The notes: a model not told the origin generated them from the sequence alone. Numbered from the stretch's first letter, positions 13,514-26,027 are shown. The stretch is 64,000 bases of DNA from Xestospongia bergquistia (GCA_963965975.1 OZ014412.1:14522849-14586848); one strand, 5' to 3'. A program made the numbers and translations.

Positions 13514-13980
13514 ATGGCACCATTGAAAGTGATTTTGTTATTAAATGAAAAAGTCGGTGAATGGTTAACAGAGAGAGATTTTGATAATTATATCAAGCAG
13601 GCTTTGTATTGGTGACAATTTCATATATATGTATATATATATATGTAAGTACTTCTTGTGAAGTAACGAATAGGGAGGCTGTAGTGCAATTGTTTATTAA
13701 TCACTCAGGTCCAGATTGCTCAAAGGACCTTGTCCCTAAATATGGAAAAAGAATAAAGAATTATAAGGCTATCAAAATATAACATGGAAGTAAGTTCTAT
13801 TGTCATAGTACAATGAGAACCTATCCATTATAGGATGAGGAACTAAGGAAGAAACAAGTCCTTCTGATATTCCTTTTAAGCTCCATTGAATATCCAAGAA
13901 GTTTTAGTTGTGATGAATACACAACAACAATTTGGAAGATATCGATGTTACCAATGTATGAGACATCTTATAATGTAAGC
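13514..13980 (+). other. short protein-like plus-strand segments, unassigned
   Basis: An ATG frame at about 13,514 reads MAPLKVILLLNEKVGEW and on to a TGA near 13,612. A second frame at about 13,660-13,780 reads VTNREAVVQLFINHSGPD. Both look more protein-like than background and both stop early. They may be fragments of an element lying against the repeat that starts at about 13,985. No family recognised. Confidence 0.2.
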
Positions 13981-13984
13981 TTTT

Positions 13985-14345
13985 CTAGCTGTAACTATTA
14001 AAGAGTATGTGTGTTTGTTAAGCTTCAATTATTTATAATAAATTAAGGTACTACCTGTATATACCTAATTAATTTGCTCTGTGAATAGCAAATCTGTAAA
14101 AATGTCCTCCCAATATTGAGCTGACTCGATGATCATCACTAAATTTGAGACATGGAGATGAGTTGCGATGTTTCTTGAAGATAAATCTCACCTATAATAA
14201 CTACACTTACATGAGATACTTTATGATTGTAACATTAAGATTTCTGTCAAAACAAAGATTTTTTTGTGATATGAGGTTTCTTGGCCATGATGATTTTGAA
14301 GTCATATTGAGCTTTTGTCACACAACATTTTAACCTATATTATTT
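13985..14345 (+). repeat. dispersed repeat, copy 1 (second copy at 50.5-50.9 kb)
   Basis: About 350 bases align by eye with 50,515-50,870. The shared runs include TTCAATTATTTATAATAAAT, TATTGAGCTGACTC, GATGATCAT versus AATGATCATT, and GATAAATCTCACCTAT. The copies differ by many substitutions and small indels, so they are old. No TIRs or target duplication were identified. The right end lies about 110 bases from where WDFY3 homology stops, so the repeat may mark the breakpoint that truncated that gene. Confidence 0.75.
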
Positions 14346-17300
14346 TTTGTTAATCAGATAAAAAAGGAGATAATTAAACACAATATAAAAAATAACGCCT
14401 AAACATATTTGTACAATATTTAACATTTTGCAATCAAGTTGGTTATATTTTTTCTTATGTTTTGTCGTAAACCAATTGGTTTCCCATCAAGGAACAATGT
14501 AGCCTTAGATTTCCCACATAATCCTTTAGCTTGTATGACAATAACAACATGATGCCACATCCCTTGTGATGACTGACACAACTGAGGACATCCAAACTCA
14601 CTTCGAGACTCTTTTCTTTCCTGTACAAAGAATACAACAATTAACAGCTAACAGCTATAGTAAGTACAATACTGTCACTAATGTGTGTTGTACATAAGCA
14701 GCACAAAGAGAACACAAACATACATTGTAGCAAATTTGCTTATAATAACCTGTTATCTTTATGGATATAGTCTTCCAATATTGGATCGCTCTTTTCTTGT
14801 GGCATTTGAGTGGTGACATATAAACTGTTTTCAGCAGGTATAAGATAAATCCTTAACAGAGGATAACTAGCTAATGTTTTTTCTGTTGTTAGAAAAGACT
14901 GTGATAGTGTAAGTAGATTAATAGGATGGTGTTCACTAGATTTTATGTTACACATTGAAAACCATGTTGAGTAGGTCATTCCATTATTAGGTGGAAATTG
15001 ACAGTCAACAGCTACACTAAATCCTGAAGTGGAAACTGACATTGTGTTTGACTGAGTAGTCTGAGCTACAGTCTGTGTATGTGTATGAGATAGAGAGAGA
15101 GTGTGTGTGAAAATGAGTGTGGGTAAGAGAGATTTGAATGTCACCAAAATAACCAAAAAATTGCAGGTGTCCAATTTCAGAACTTAAAACATAGGCAGGG
15201 CTAATTAATCCATGGGGATTATAAGTGTTAATACCAATAATAATTTCACACCCTCTATCCACACACATACACTTAAAGTATTAATACATATTACATGTAA
15301 TCTCTTTACATTACCTGTGGAAAAAAAACTTGGTAGAAATTGACAACCAAATCCATCTAAGGTCATGTCAAACTCAATAAATGGAGGACTGGACCATAAC
15401 GTACTGCCACCATATAGCATCCCATCACATGGTGCTGTCATGGAAACCAAACTTTGTATACGAGCTAATGTTAGAGGTTGACCAGACTGAACGCTTTTTA
15501 GGATTGGTGATTTGTTCTGATCAGTTGATTCAAGAGTTTCACTCATTTCATCTGTTTCAATAGCAACTGATGTCTCTCCTAGTCCAACATCCTCAGTTTC
15601 AACTTCATCTTCTTTCTGATCTAACTCAAGTTGTTTCTGATCTCTGATATGTCTAGCGATATGACTAAGTCTGTCTTTATCAACATCATTGATAGCACAA
15701 CATAATGGATTACCTAACCATAGAAAATTCCTATATAAAATATGATAATATGAGTAAGTCAGTAACCTACAATACACAATGTTAGCTGTTAGTCTTACAT
15801 GCATAGTTATGTTTGAATGTAATATATTACCTGAAGTCGGCAGGAGTTAGTGCTTGATATGATAATTTTTCAAAGGTTCTCGCTAGTACTTGATGAAGTG
15901 GTTGTGACTCATCAGATAGGGCACATCTACAATGTAATAATACTCTGCCTGGTAACCCAATCTACATATGATAAATGAAAAGAGTAAATCTTATAAATTT
16001 GTAAAAAATGTCACAGATAAATATATATTATTCATAGCTATCATGAATGAATATTATTATTGGTTGCTAGGCAACCACTTATCAAGTTCGACAGACATGT
16101 ATTTCAAAGCTACAGGAGTATGAACATGATCTTGTCAAGCCTATGTACATGTTATATATGTACATGTGTTACCTAACACATTGCCTGTTGATATCTTTCT
16201 GGACCAGCATTGTTGTATATCTCCCTAACAACGCAATCTTGAAGATAAAGACACAACTAGATAAACAATAAAAGATAAGAATGAGTCTCATTGTTCACTC
16301 TATAGAGTCATTATGGGATCTAGATTACTATACATCAGTAGATTGTATCTACTATCTAGGACAATTGTTCATGTCCTGTACTAACAATTCAGTATTATAT
16401 TAGACATAAAGGGAGTCAGTTAGACATTTTTATACCAGATAGTCAGGTGCTAGATTATAACAGACAACTGTTCTGATCTCTAATATACATATACATATAT
16501 CTATAGTACCAGATGTACATGGTCTCACCTGTCTTCCAATCTCTGTATTGGCATCAGTATGATCTTCACTATCATTTTCAATCACTGTTGCAACAACATG
16601 AGGAAAATCAGATTCAAGTTTCTTCCTCATTGTAGAGGGTATGTCACTAGATGGAGCTTCAATAACACCTTGACCAATTACTTTATCATAGTCTACAGTT
16701 AGTAACAGATCCATCATACACAATATAGCAACAGGATGGACTAAATATCCAGAAAAAACTTCTTAGGTTGTCCATCTAAATGACCATTTAAAATGGGCAT
16801 GGCTGAAGAGATAACAGTTCTTGCTACAGGAGAGGCTGATTTGGCAGGTTTCAGGAGTGGTTTTAATTAGATGAATGGTATCCCTAAAGCCATGTCACAA
16901 AGATAACAAAATAATTCAGCTGCACAATATATGAAAGAATCACATGACAGTTCAACACTAGGATGACAGAGGGGTTAAAATTCTGACTCAATAGATTGTA
17001 TATCCTAAGGCATGTGGTAGGTGGTAGGAACTCTTCCATATCCTTAGTGAAACAACCCAACAATTTAAGTGGAACAGAGAAACTTTCAAACTGTATCTAA
17101 ATTATTTAAACAGAACAATGTGAAACCTGTACATAGCACTTACAAGGTATATTACAAGTAAAATGTATAGCACATGTACATATATATTAAATGTACATGT
17201 AATTACATGTAAAATATATATTACATGTACATATATATGTATAAGGGACAGTTATACATGTACAATAATGAGGGACAGTTACCAGTAGTTATAACAGTTT

Positions 17301-17449
17301 ATACAAGTACATGCACTGTGTTAGACACATTCAACTTACATTAGTTTCAAAGAACAGTCAGTCTATTAGCTGGGTCATCTTGCATAGTTACAGTCAATAC
17401 TGTGAACACTAATTGAACCAGATGAAGAATGTCAGCCTTAGCAATTACA

Positions 17450-17498
17450 ATAGAAAAATAACAGAATACCAGTTACTGGTATTCTGTTATTTTTCTAT
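17450..17498. repeat. near-perfect palindrome in a WDFY3 intron
   Basis: Two 24-base arms are exact inverted copies around a single T: the left arm begins ATAGAAAAATAACAG and the right arm ends CTGTTATTTTTCTAT. A second short inverted pair (TACTGGT / ACCAGTA) follows at once. It can form a hairpin. It may be a MITE remnant; no target duplication was found. Confidence 0.9.
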
Positions 17499-20400
17499 GG
17501 TACTGGTAACCAGTACTATAACAGTTTACTCTACAATAAATTAACATGAAAATACAATGTACATTAGTCAATAGGATTGATTTAAGACATTTCTTTGCAC
17601 TTGTTCAACAGAATCACTACATGTACATATGTACACTGTCATAATTCTACCTCATCAAATGGACAGGTTACTTTCAGTATGAACAAACGGTATTGAATAA
17701 ATCAATATCTATCAATTAATATCTATCAATTAGTTTATCAATATCTATCAATTAGTTTATCAATCAATGTATTAATCAATCAATCAAGACCATAATTACC
17801 TTCTAGTAGTATTAATTGTGTCATTAGTCTTAGATCCATATGACGATATAGATGCATCTGGATCATTTCCATAACACAAATACTACCACTAGCTTCACAA
17901 AATGCATGACCATTAATGTCATTATCTGAATAAAGATGAATATGATGTAGATAATAATTAGAGGGGGAACACCCCCATCATATAATTATTTAATAATAAA
18001 GTAAAGGACACAACACAAAAGTTTAAAGAAAATGTAAACATAGCAGTTATGGTCAATTGGTCATACGTTCAATAGTTGCTCGTAGACATTCCATGATAAG
18101 GTAGACACACTCCTCTGTTTGACTATCTGGTGTAGCAAGAGGTATAGTGGACCAGGTTCACTGGAAGCCAATGTACCTGAAACAAGATAAAGAAAAGACT
18201 AAATTATAATATTCAACTGTTCTTAGCTATATAATCTTAGTAATATAAGAGAAACAAGGAGTTCACATGAACTACATTACTTGTATCAATGACTGACAAT
18301 CTTGTAAATTTCAGTGACAGATTGTAGCAAAATGCAACAAAGTCTTTGATACTATCTAAAATCTCTGGTCTTGTAGTATAGTTAAACTCAAACTGTATGC
18401 ACTTCAATGACATTGAAGTTAAAACTGTCTTATGTTGATTGTCTATTGTAGCACAGTGACAAATAAACATTAAATGCTTTATCAACAATATCTAAAAATT
18501 GAAATTTCATACAAACAATAGTAAGGAAAACAACAAATTTATGATTTCTGAGCTATTTCTCAATTTCAATAAACATATATTTTGTAATTATTTATAATAA
18601 AATGTACATCTATCAGTCACACATACCTGTATTTGATATAGTATTCTCTTCATTGACTAGTTTATTCTTAATTTCTTCTGTGAACATTTTGAGTGCATTG
18701 TTTAACAACGTAAGTATACCAGCCTCTCTATAAATGTCTTTAAATGATGCATTATGACTGATAAATTTGACAATACAGTTCAGAGCTAGACATTGAGTAC
18801 TTGGATACCTACAGTAATGTAGAATAGTAAGGAGCTACATACAATGTATAACATACACTATATGTGTGTGTGTGTGTACAGTACATGTATTGGTAATGAA
18901 CACATAGTAACATTTCCATGAATGACGCCTCTAGGCAATTACAATAGCACAGTAATAATAACATTGACCATATCTTTGCAAATTAGGACTTAATACTAGG
19001 AATTAGAACACTACTAGATATCATACCATACCATAGCAAATCATTACTTTATATATAGAGTATATACTCTTTTAATAACTCGTTGACACACAGCTTGTTT
19101 GATCGCCCTATAAATTGTTATTGCTACTCCTTCAGACAACATGCATGCAATGTCATCTGATTTTCATTCTAACTTTCTTCTAAAGCAATCATATCACTTA
19201 CTCTGATTTCTCCAATAGTAGTCCTACACTGGTGAGAGCATCAGTCAGTACATAGTTTAACTCAATAATGACAAATCACAAAAACTGGAAAACAGCTTTA
19301 TATAGAAAGGAAGATAAATAAATCACACTGACATAAAACATGTATACTATGAACAATATTACATTAAAAGGAACTCCATTTCTCTACTGGCTTGGATTGT
19401 TAGCACTAGTGCACTAGAGATAATTCTAACACATTGTATATATACATAGAAACAGGTTCTTGTTAGTCTAATGGTCATTACATAAAAACTATACTATTTA
19501 TATAAAAAACATTTTTGGCAACATGGCACAAGTATAACAAAGATATGTTGATATAGTTTACTTGTACATCTTCATTTTTATCATGTAAAGCTTCTAGAAA
19601 TGTGGACAAGGTGTGAAGTGGTTCCAGCATGAAGAAGTTAGCAGAGTTGCATTTATAAATGTTGATGATAGCATCAATAACAGCTTTACCTACATGACTA
19701 GTTTGTGAATGTAAGAAAGCATTTTGGAGAACTAAAAATGCATCTTTGTTTTTGACTGTTGTTGCTGAAGAGTGAGATAGAGAGGGGGGGGGGGAGTTGG
19801 AGATAAACAGCAGTGAATACATTATATATACCTCAATATAGTGGGTCAGGTATCTTAAATCCAGGATTAAAGGGACCAGAGTGTACAGGTACAACTTCTA
19901 ATGAAGCATGACCACAAGATAGAAGGTCATATGTCAATAACACAACATCATGTTGAGCATCTTTAGAATCTTGTTCTTCATTGCTATCTAATAATAGCAG
20001 AAACTCAAACAAAAACTGATAACCACCTCCAGCAGAGAATCGGTAGTAAGACTTTGTGAGTACTCAAAGGAGTCCTAAAATATATTAAAAAGTACATTCA
20101 TCTATTGTACAAAGGACATGACTCCATATATGAAAACAAAGCTGATGTTCTTAGTTTACATAAAAGGTCCAGGTTAATTACTTTAGAGAATAAGATAATA
20201 GTGTGAAACTATGGAAAATAAACACAACATGAATGCCATCATCACAAACATATGTCTCTAACATTGACCTTGATATCATTTGAAAATAACTATATATGTT
20301 CTTGTGTTTGTTAAGGAGGGGTACCTTTAGACAACAGGTGAGAGCAACTAATATCTCTGTAATATCAAGTGGAGAATGCTTCTTAGCAAAGCTATTAATG

Positions 20401-20879
20401 TTACGAATACAGAATCCAATACAACCTTTTTTGTGAATAAAAGTAATGACATCATCTAATATAAAAAAGAGATATGGTATAAAATCAATAGAGTTATGTA
20501 ATTGTTATATAGTTGTGGTATATATTTTGAATTATTATTTAAAATAATTATTACTTCATTCAACAAAGATGACTCAACTACAACATAACAAGAGAGGGGG
20601 CTATTAACTTACCTGTTAAGTTGTGTTTACAGACAGTCATCAGAGCTTCAGCTGATGCTTTTCTTCATATTTTGTTATGTGATGAACAAGGAAAAGATAA
20701 GAGCAGCAAATAACAGAGTTAAGTCTTCAAATTTTAACAAGTCTTCAACAGCTTGATTGTGACGCAATAACCTGATATGATAAGATAAGGAAGAATTGAT
20801 AGTAGTAGGCATATATCTATGACTTTATAACTAGCACAAGCTACAAACTTTCGTATTCTATTTCTACAGCTGTATAGTC

Positions 20880-20881
<2 letters not shown>

Positions 20882-20947
<66 letters not shown>

Positions 20948-20960
20948 TATATAAATACCT
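20882..20960. repeat. (AT)n microsatellite
   Basis: A nearly pure AT dinucleotide run of about 60 bases passes into ATAAATAT units. It lies in a WDFY3 intron. The Ile/Tyr-rich frame it creates is an artefact. Confidence 0.97.
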
Positions 20961-21956
20961 GTTGACAACTGTAATAATAGATAAATAGTTTCTAGTCTGT
21001 AGGTTAGATCCCTGCTGTGATAAAGTGTTTTTGTTACCAGTACCACTATCACTAGCAACAGGACTATCATCATATAATGGACTAGCCTAGACAACATTGA
21101 AGACATTTGTAATCACATGATCATATTAAACAAGATTACAGTTTAAAAATAATCTAAGGTTGTTTTTGTGATGTCGAAGTAAGTGACTACATTTGCTATT
21201 ATTAAAGATGAAGCTGTAACAATGCTAGGAGTTATCATTACACATAGCTTGTCCAGTAAACAATAATAGCTACTTTGCTGTCTTAAATAAAGGAGAGTCA
21301 CTGATATATATATTATGAAAAATTAAGGTTAACACGGTTTATGAAATTATGGGTAATAAATCATTTGTGACAAATAGACTAGGTACAGTAATTAGCTTTA
21401 ATATGACACTTGACACACTTCATACATAAAACTCTCCTCTAATGTTGATGTTAATAGTAAACAATACTGACTTTTTAATAAGCTGGTACCAGCACTTGGA
21501 TTTTCACCATCTGTCTCAAATATTCAAGAACTGCTGCTGGACTAGATTGAACGAATTGAATTACATGACGTATGAATATGAAGGCAACACTCTCTACAAA
21601 ATCAAACACTTCTCCAAACTTTTCCACTAACTTGCTTTTTTCTATTTTAATACAGAATTTGTTAAAGAGATGAACCAGTTGAAATAATTTAGCTTCTTTA
21701 TCTGTGGTCTCCTGACATTGAAGATATTCACGATATTTTCTGTGTAGAGTTTGAAGAGCTAGGTCTTGTTCAAAAGGACGAGAATCATGAATAATTTGAG
21801 GAGCACCACGACTGTGCCGTCGTAGATTAGATAAAAAAATCCATCACCGACATTTTTATACTAAGGAAGTGTCTAATCTACCGGTCACTGGTTAACCTTT
21901 ATCTTGTCAGCAGAAGGAATGAAAGGGTTAAATAAACCGTTACTTAGCAACATAAC

Positions 21957-22197
21957 AATGGGCAAAAGAAGTCAATTGTAAAGACAGGTACTCAAGTAGC
22001 GATCAAATCTCAAATTGTGATGAATCACAGATCGAAGAGGAAGATCTACAATTGAGCATAAGCACTAAATACAATTCGATCAGTTTTCAACTATAAACTG
22101 CCGGTCTCAAGTTAATAGTTATGGCTGTCGAACTAGTACCAGGACTGAAAATGACGATTTAATAACAAGTGGTATGTTGCTAAGTATAAACAAAATG
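21957..22197 (+). repeat. ORF-bearing segment shared with 57.37-57.60 kb
   Basis: Between the two stacked left TIRs lies about 240 bases that recur near 57,371-57,600. Both copies keep the same reading frame: KEVNCK, SSSDQI, NCDESQIEEEDLQLSI, TKYNSI. The 57-kb copy stays open to about 57,556, with a single stop at 57,334 further upstream; this copy stops earlier. The acidic, Ser-rich product is unknown. Its presence in two elements with different ends suggests a captured or transferred module. An alternative is that one element family donated DNA to the other. Confidence 0.75.
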
Positions 22198-22386
22198 TAT
22201 TAAACAGCCTATGCATTTTGGAAGTGTCTAACCTACCGGCAACGGCAGTCACTGGTTAACCTTTATCTTGCCGGCAGAAGGAATGAAAGGGTTAAATAAA
22301 CCGTTACTTAGCAACATAACAAATAGTGTTAAACTTAATTGGTTGTAAACATGAAATAATGTTAAATTTAACATAACAAAATAGTG

Positions 22387-23721
22387 TTACACACTAGCAC
22401 AACATTTTCTACAGAACCAGTTCTTAGACTTGGGTTTGGATACTATACCAACACAACCATAATGAAACCACTCTAAACAAGATTCACATATAATATTATC
22501 TCCATCAAGTTCATGTTGACACACATTACAAATCCATAAATCAAAATCCTTCTTTCTTTGAACAACATCTTCCACAACAAGCCAAGCATCATGTGAAAAG
22601 AAGTGCCTTACTAAGTTAATGTCAACATTATCATCTAGTATAGCTGAAGATACTCTTTATGGTCGGCACTCAACAGATTCCTCTTCAATTAACTCCCCAT
22701 CCATAGCCTTGTCTATGATATCTGACCCCACAAACCAAGAAAGAACAACTAAATAATTGGAATGATCACAATAAATTATTATCCATAACATCATACTTTT
22801 TTTCTTTTTTGGTATAATGCTTTGAAATAAAACAAGTGCACTTGGCTTTTTTCTTGTTCTTCTTAGAAGGAAGCCCGCAAACTGTTAATGTGTACCCTTT
22901 GGTCGTCCTCTCCTTTTCACAACTGGTGGCATGGTGAGGCCTACATGCATAACAATAATAATTGTCTGTGATGATGAGACTTACCCAATGAAATAGCTGT
23001 TTCATCTGATTTATCTGCCAGAGGAGGACACTTTGCATCATTTGATGGCATAGTAGTAGTAGCAGTGCATGTAGGAGTGGAGTTAAAAGAAATACTGGCA
23101 GTAGGAATGATATTCATTGCTAGCATTGCTGATGCTTGTGTTTTTAATGCTTCTGGTAATCTTTTTTGTCTTGGTAAGTGTTTATACAGATCCTTTAGAA
23201 AATAATAATTAGTTAATATCACATATTATGTGCACTGTCCACTCTTATATGTGTACACTTAGCAAATGTATACTTACTTGAGACATGAGATGATTGTGCT
23301 CTGAGTAAGTACTTGTAACTACTAGATGGCATCCACTTTCATCAATATGAAGGCTAATATGCATTTTACAATCTTGCTTGAATGTCCTGCACTTGAGTAA
23401 AAGTAATGATTAATCTAGAATCATAACTCACATTGTATTCAGTCTTAGTCCCTTTCCATCAGTTTTAAAAGCCTTTCCTCCATGAATACAGCAATATTTC
23501 AGCTGATAGTATTTGAGATCTGGTTTCAGGTACCTGTCAACTCTCTTGTTGGAAGAAGTAACTGTTCTAGCTTCTCTCTTCCAAAGTTGCACTGAGTTTG
23601 ATTGCTCATAAGTCTTGATCTTTTCTTCAAGTTCTTTGTACGATTTGAAGGATTCTCCGACTCGAAAGTTAACTGGTGAAGTTGCAGGTGGTTCCTCGTT
23701 CTCTTTACCACGAGTTGCCAT
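22387..23721 (-). CDS. MULE/ZSWIM-like N-domain plus PHD finger, transposase core missing
   Basis: The gene starts at ATG 23,721. Exon 1 (to about 23,431) encodes VGESFKSYKELEEKIKTYEQ, then KYYQLKYCCIHGGK, a zinc-binding-like domain typical of ZSWIM1/3- and MULE-type N-termini. An exon at about 23,277-23,394 continues CRTFKQDCKMHISLHID and ends SEHNHLMSQ before a GTAAGT donor. An exon at about 22,985-23,195 holds HLPRQKRLPEAL and a Ser/Thr linker. A basic GRPKG-type segment followed by TVCGLPSKKNKKK ends near 22,780. The last frame (22,387-22,575) is a PHD finger, CNVCQHELDGDNIICESC then WFHYGCVG and WFCRKCC, with all Cys/His ligands present.

No RNase-H/DDE or SWIM segment lies between the N-domain and the tail, so this product cannot be a transposase. 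A stop near 22,780 separates the basic segment from the PHD frame unless splicing skips it. It is either a deletion derivative or a trimmed host-usable gene. Confidence 0.6.
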
Positions 23722-23959
23722 GTTGTATAGTAATAATAACTATTTATAATTGTTATTATAGTAACGGTTTATTTAACCGGCAAGATAAAGGTTAACCAGT
23801 GACCGGTAGGTTAGACACTTCCTTGTTTGAATGCATGGGTGTTACTGACAGCGTTTTTAATAGTATGGCTCAAGCTCTAATGAAGGAAGTCTTAACTTAA
23901 GTTGTGGTAGATTATTGCAATTTTAAGAAATCAATGGTTTGTTCTTCTGAAGAGACTAT

Positions 23960-24335
23960 CACAGCACTGATTTCTATTCTAGACAATTATTAATAATATA
24001 TTTTAACCTTTTGGACTCAAATCTTTAATTTTCCCTGTATCCTTTAACCTAAAGAAAGCTTGCAACAGAATACCACCTCCAACTTTACTATAATACTCAA
24101 ACTTAAAACACAGTGCTTAATTTGTTATTATTTTATTTATCTGGTCATGTACATATAGTTTGGTTTGTTCAAAAAACTACTAGTCACTTCAGGAGTTCCT
24201 CAATGGTCAGTACCGGATCCTTTATTTGTTACTTCTAATTTATATAGATTATATTACTAATCTTCCATTCTCGTCTAAAAGCATAACTATCTCTATACCT
24301 ATGACAAACAAAAAATCATTAAAGCCAATTAATAT
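23960..24335 (+). mobile_element. LINE reverse-transcriptase fragment
   Basis: Plus-strand frames contain FNLKKACNRIPPPTLL, comparable to the DFKKAFDRV block. They then contain VTSGVPQWSVPDPL, comparable to SGVPQGSVLGPLLF, and ITNLPFSSKSI in place of the usual INDL block. This is the RT palm of a CR1/L2/Jockey-type non-LTR element. The usual GPLLF is degraded and stops occur (for example after DPLFVTSNLYRLYY), so it is dead. Confidence 0.75.
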
Positions 24336-24339
24336 ATGT

Positions 24340-25790
24340 AATATAGTTGTAATCTAATTTAAGGGGTAAATAGCAACTTTAAAATAATATTGTTAAAGTT
24401 GGTGAAATGATTCTTATAAAGTTGTGTACTGAACACCTCATATATTTGTGTTTGTAAGTCATTACAAACTACTGGTATCACTAAATATTTGTTTTATAAG
24501 TTGTTGGGTTGTGTTTATTGACAAACAATATTAGCATAATTTCTCATGTATGGAGACACCTAAAGTTTCTTTACCAAAGTTACAAAACTTTGATGATAGC
24601 CTATTGTCTAATAATACATATTTACCTTTATTGCATTAATTAACTGAACCTGTTTTTTTGCATTTTTTAATTGTTAATATCATGTTCACAGGTACTTGTG
24701 ACACTTACACAATAATGTAAACATTGCCATATATAGTCATCTTTGCTTCTGCTATATAAACAAAGCAATGTAGCAAGTACATTAATTAATGACATATTAA
24801 ATATATGTGCATATAGTTAAGAGTTTAAGCATAGGTCATTACAGAAAATGCTTAATACAAGTTAACAGATCTTTCTATCATGAGCCACATTATGTACATC
24901 CTTACTATCAAAAAGTCAAGACTTATTGTCTACAATTATTATCTTGTTCCTTTCAACAATGTATTCTAGTATTTGTATGAATGTATAGATATAGACAGAT
25001 TGAAGGATTTAATAGATAGTTTAATAAATTTAATATTTGAAATAAGTACAGAAACAGATAAAGATATTGAGCAGTTGATAAGTGTCATTGATTGATAAAG
25101 ATAATTAAAATAATTTTTGAGAGTTAAACAGTCAGACGTTGATAGTTTAATTAATCATTGTGTGGTATGTTAATAATTAATTAATTAATGAACTTTAACT
25201 ACATGAGTATTTAATGGTACATGATTGAGATATACTTTTATTTGTGTTTCTAGACAATGTAATTTTTAAAAACAAGGTTGATAGATGAAGTTATATATTC
25301 ATACATGTAGACTGGTAACTTTTTTATTAGTAACAATGTATATAGCCAGTACTGTACATTGTCATGATAGTAATATCATAGTTCTAAGCTTGTCAACTTT
25401 TCTTGACTTCTACTGTATAAATGATGGATTGTGTACATATGTTTTTGATAAATAGATGAAATGATAAGTCCAATTTATTCATTAATTCATTAATGACATC
25501 AAGTATAAAGGTACAACTGATCAACAATAGAATGTAAAAGACATAACTCTAACATTAATAAAGTGGCTATGTATGTAACAATAAGAGTGATGATAAAATA
25601 ACAGGGAAATAATTGTTAACAAAATGTAATAATTATTATTAAAAAAAATAAAGCAGTAGTAGATAATAGAAAATGTAACTTAATAAAAAAGAAAAGAAAT
25701 TGTGCATAAAATTGATGTAATTTTAAAAAGGTTAGACAAAAAACTAAATTCAAAAAATTAAAAACTTCAACTCAACAATATTGGGCAGTC
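24340..25790. other. gene-free AT-rich stretch
   Basis: No exon or structured repeat seen. It separates LINE and Penelope-like debris. Confidence 0.5.
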
Positions 25791-25794
25791 AACT

Positions 25795-25990
25795 ATTTCA
25801 CTCCATACTTTGGTGACCCATTACTATCTCTAGTGATGAGGATGTACAAAACCATTGTTTTCCATCTCTACTGTAAACTGGGTTGAAGGTTCAATGGAGT
25901 TCAGATGTTGATCGAAACTCTCAACCATTGAACGTAGTAAATCAACACAGGTGTCATCTACATATATACTTTTTCCAGAAAATAGAAGGG
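25795..25990 (-). mobile_element. Penelope-like retroelement RT fragment (fossil)
   Basis: The minus strand reads SGKSIYVDDTCVDLLRSM, then FDQHLNSIEPSTQFTVEMEN. The YVDDT catalytic block followed by an HLNSI...FTxExExNG motif is the signature of Penelope-like reverse transcriptases. Only this short piece remains, and the rest of the RT and the GIY-YIG region are not seen. It is a small broken remnant. Confidence 0.75.
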
Positions 25991-26027
25991 TGTCAAAAGG
26001 AGGTTAAAGCCCTTTCTCATTATTTAA

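Larger units (their letters stand above)
14455..21840 (-). pseudogene. WDFY3: WDFY3/ALFY-like BEACH-family gene, 5' part, disrupted
   Basis: About 15 exons follow the N-terminal half of animal WDFY3 in order. WDFY3 is the large PI3P-binding autophagy adaptor with BEACH, WD40 and FYVE domains at its C-terminus. Matches include LSNLRRHSRG near 21,825; VEKFGEVFDFVESV near 21,600; DVITFIHKKGCIGF at 20,333-20,457; GGGYQFLFEFLLLLD near 20,010; DAFLVLQNAFLHSQTS with NIYKCNSANFFMLE at 19,569-19,765; KFISHNASFKDIYREAG near 18,750; VHPVAILCMMDLL near 16,730; NNAGPERYQQAMC near 16,200; SLVSMTAPCD with FIEFDMTLDGFGCQFLPS at 15,320-15,470; GMTYSTWF near 14,970; and GMWHHVVIVIQAKG at 14,460-14,610. Introns are about 50-400 bases with GT-AG borders.

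Frames are broken. There are frameshifts near 21,525, 20,040 and 20,680. A TGA stands at a conserved Trp near 20,665, another TGA before the donor near 19,847, and further stops lie at 16,740-17,010. Homology ends near 14,455 and nothing downstream resembles BEACH. Assembly indels could fake some breaks, but not the loss of the 3' half. Confidence 0.85.
21863..23824. mobile_element. TIR-flanked DNA element carrying a PHD-finger gene
   Basis: The right end (23,755-23,824) is the inverted copy of the left end (21,863 onward): AAGGAAGTGTCTAA, then ACCGGTCACTGGTTAACC, CTTTATCTTG and TTAAATAAACCGTTACT. The long TIR is about 75-110 bases. A second copy in left orientation begins at 22,220 with a 9-base insertion (CAACGGCAG). 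The element therefore has two stacked left ends separated by about 250 bases, or is one copy inside another. Left copies carry an extra AGAAGGAATGAAAGGG block absent from the right end. I could not find a convincing target duplication. Long TIRs and a MULE-like N-terminal domain favour a Mutator-like element. It sits directly upstream of the first recognised WDFY3 exon and may have cut off that gene's 5' end. Confidence 0.75.

Noticed and set aside
20864-21106. Minus-strand frame ending in a Tyr/Ile run
   Set aside because: Half of it is the (AT)n microsatellite. Part may overlap a WDFY3 exon or intron, but no coding match was seen.
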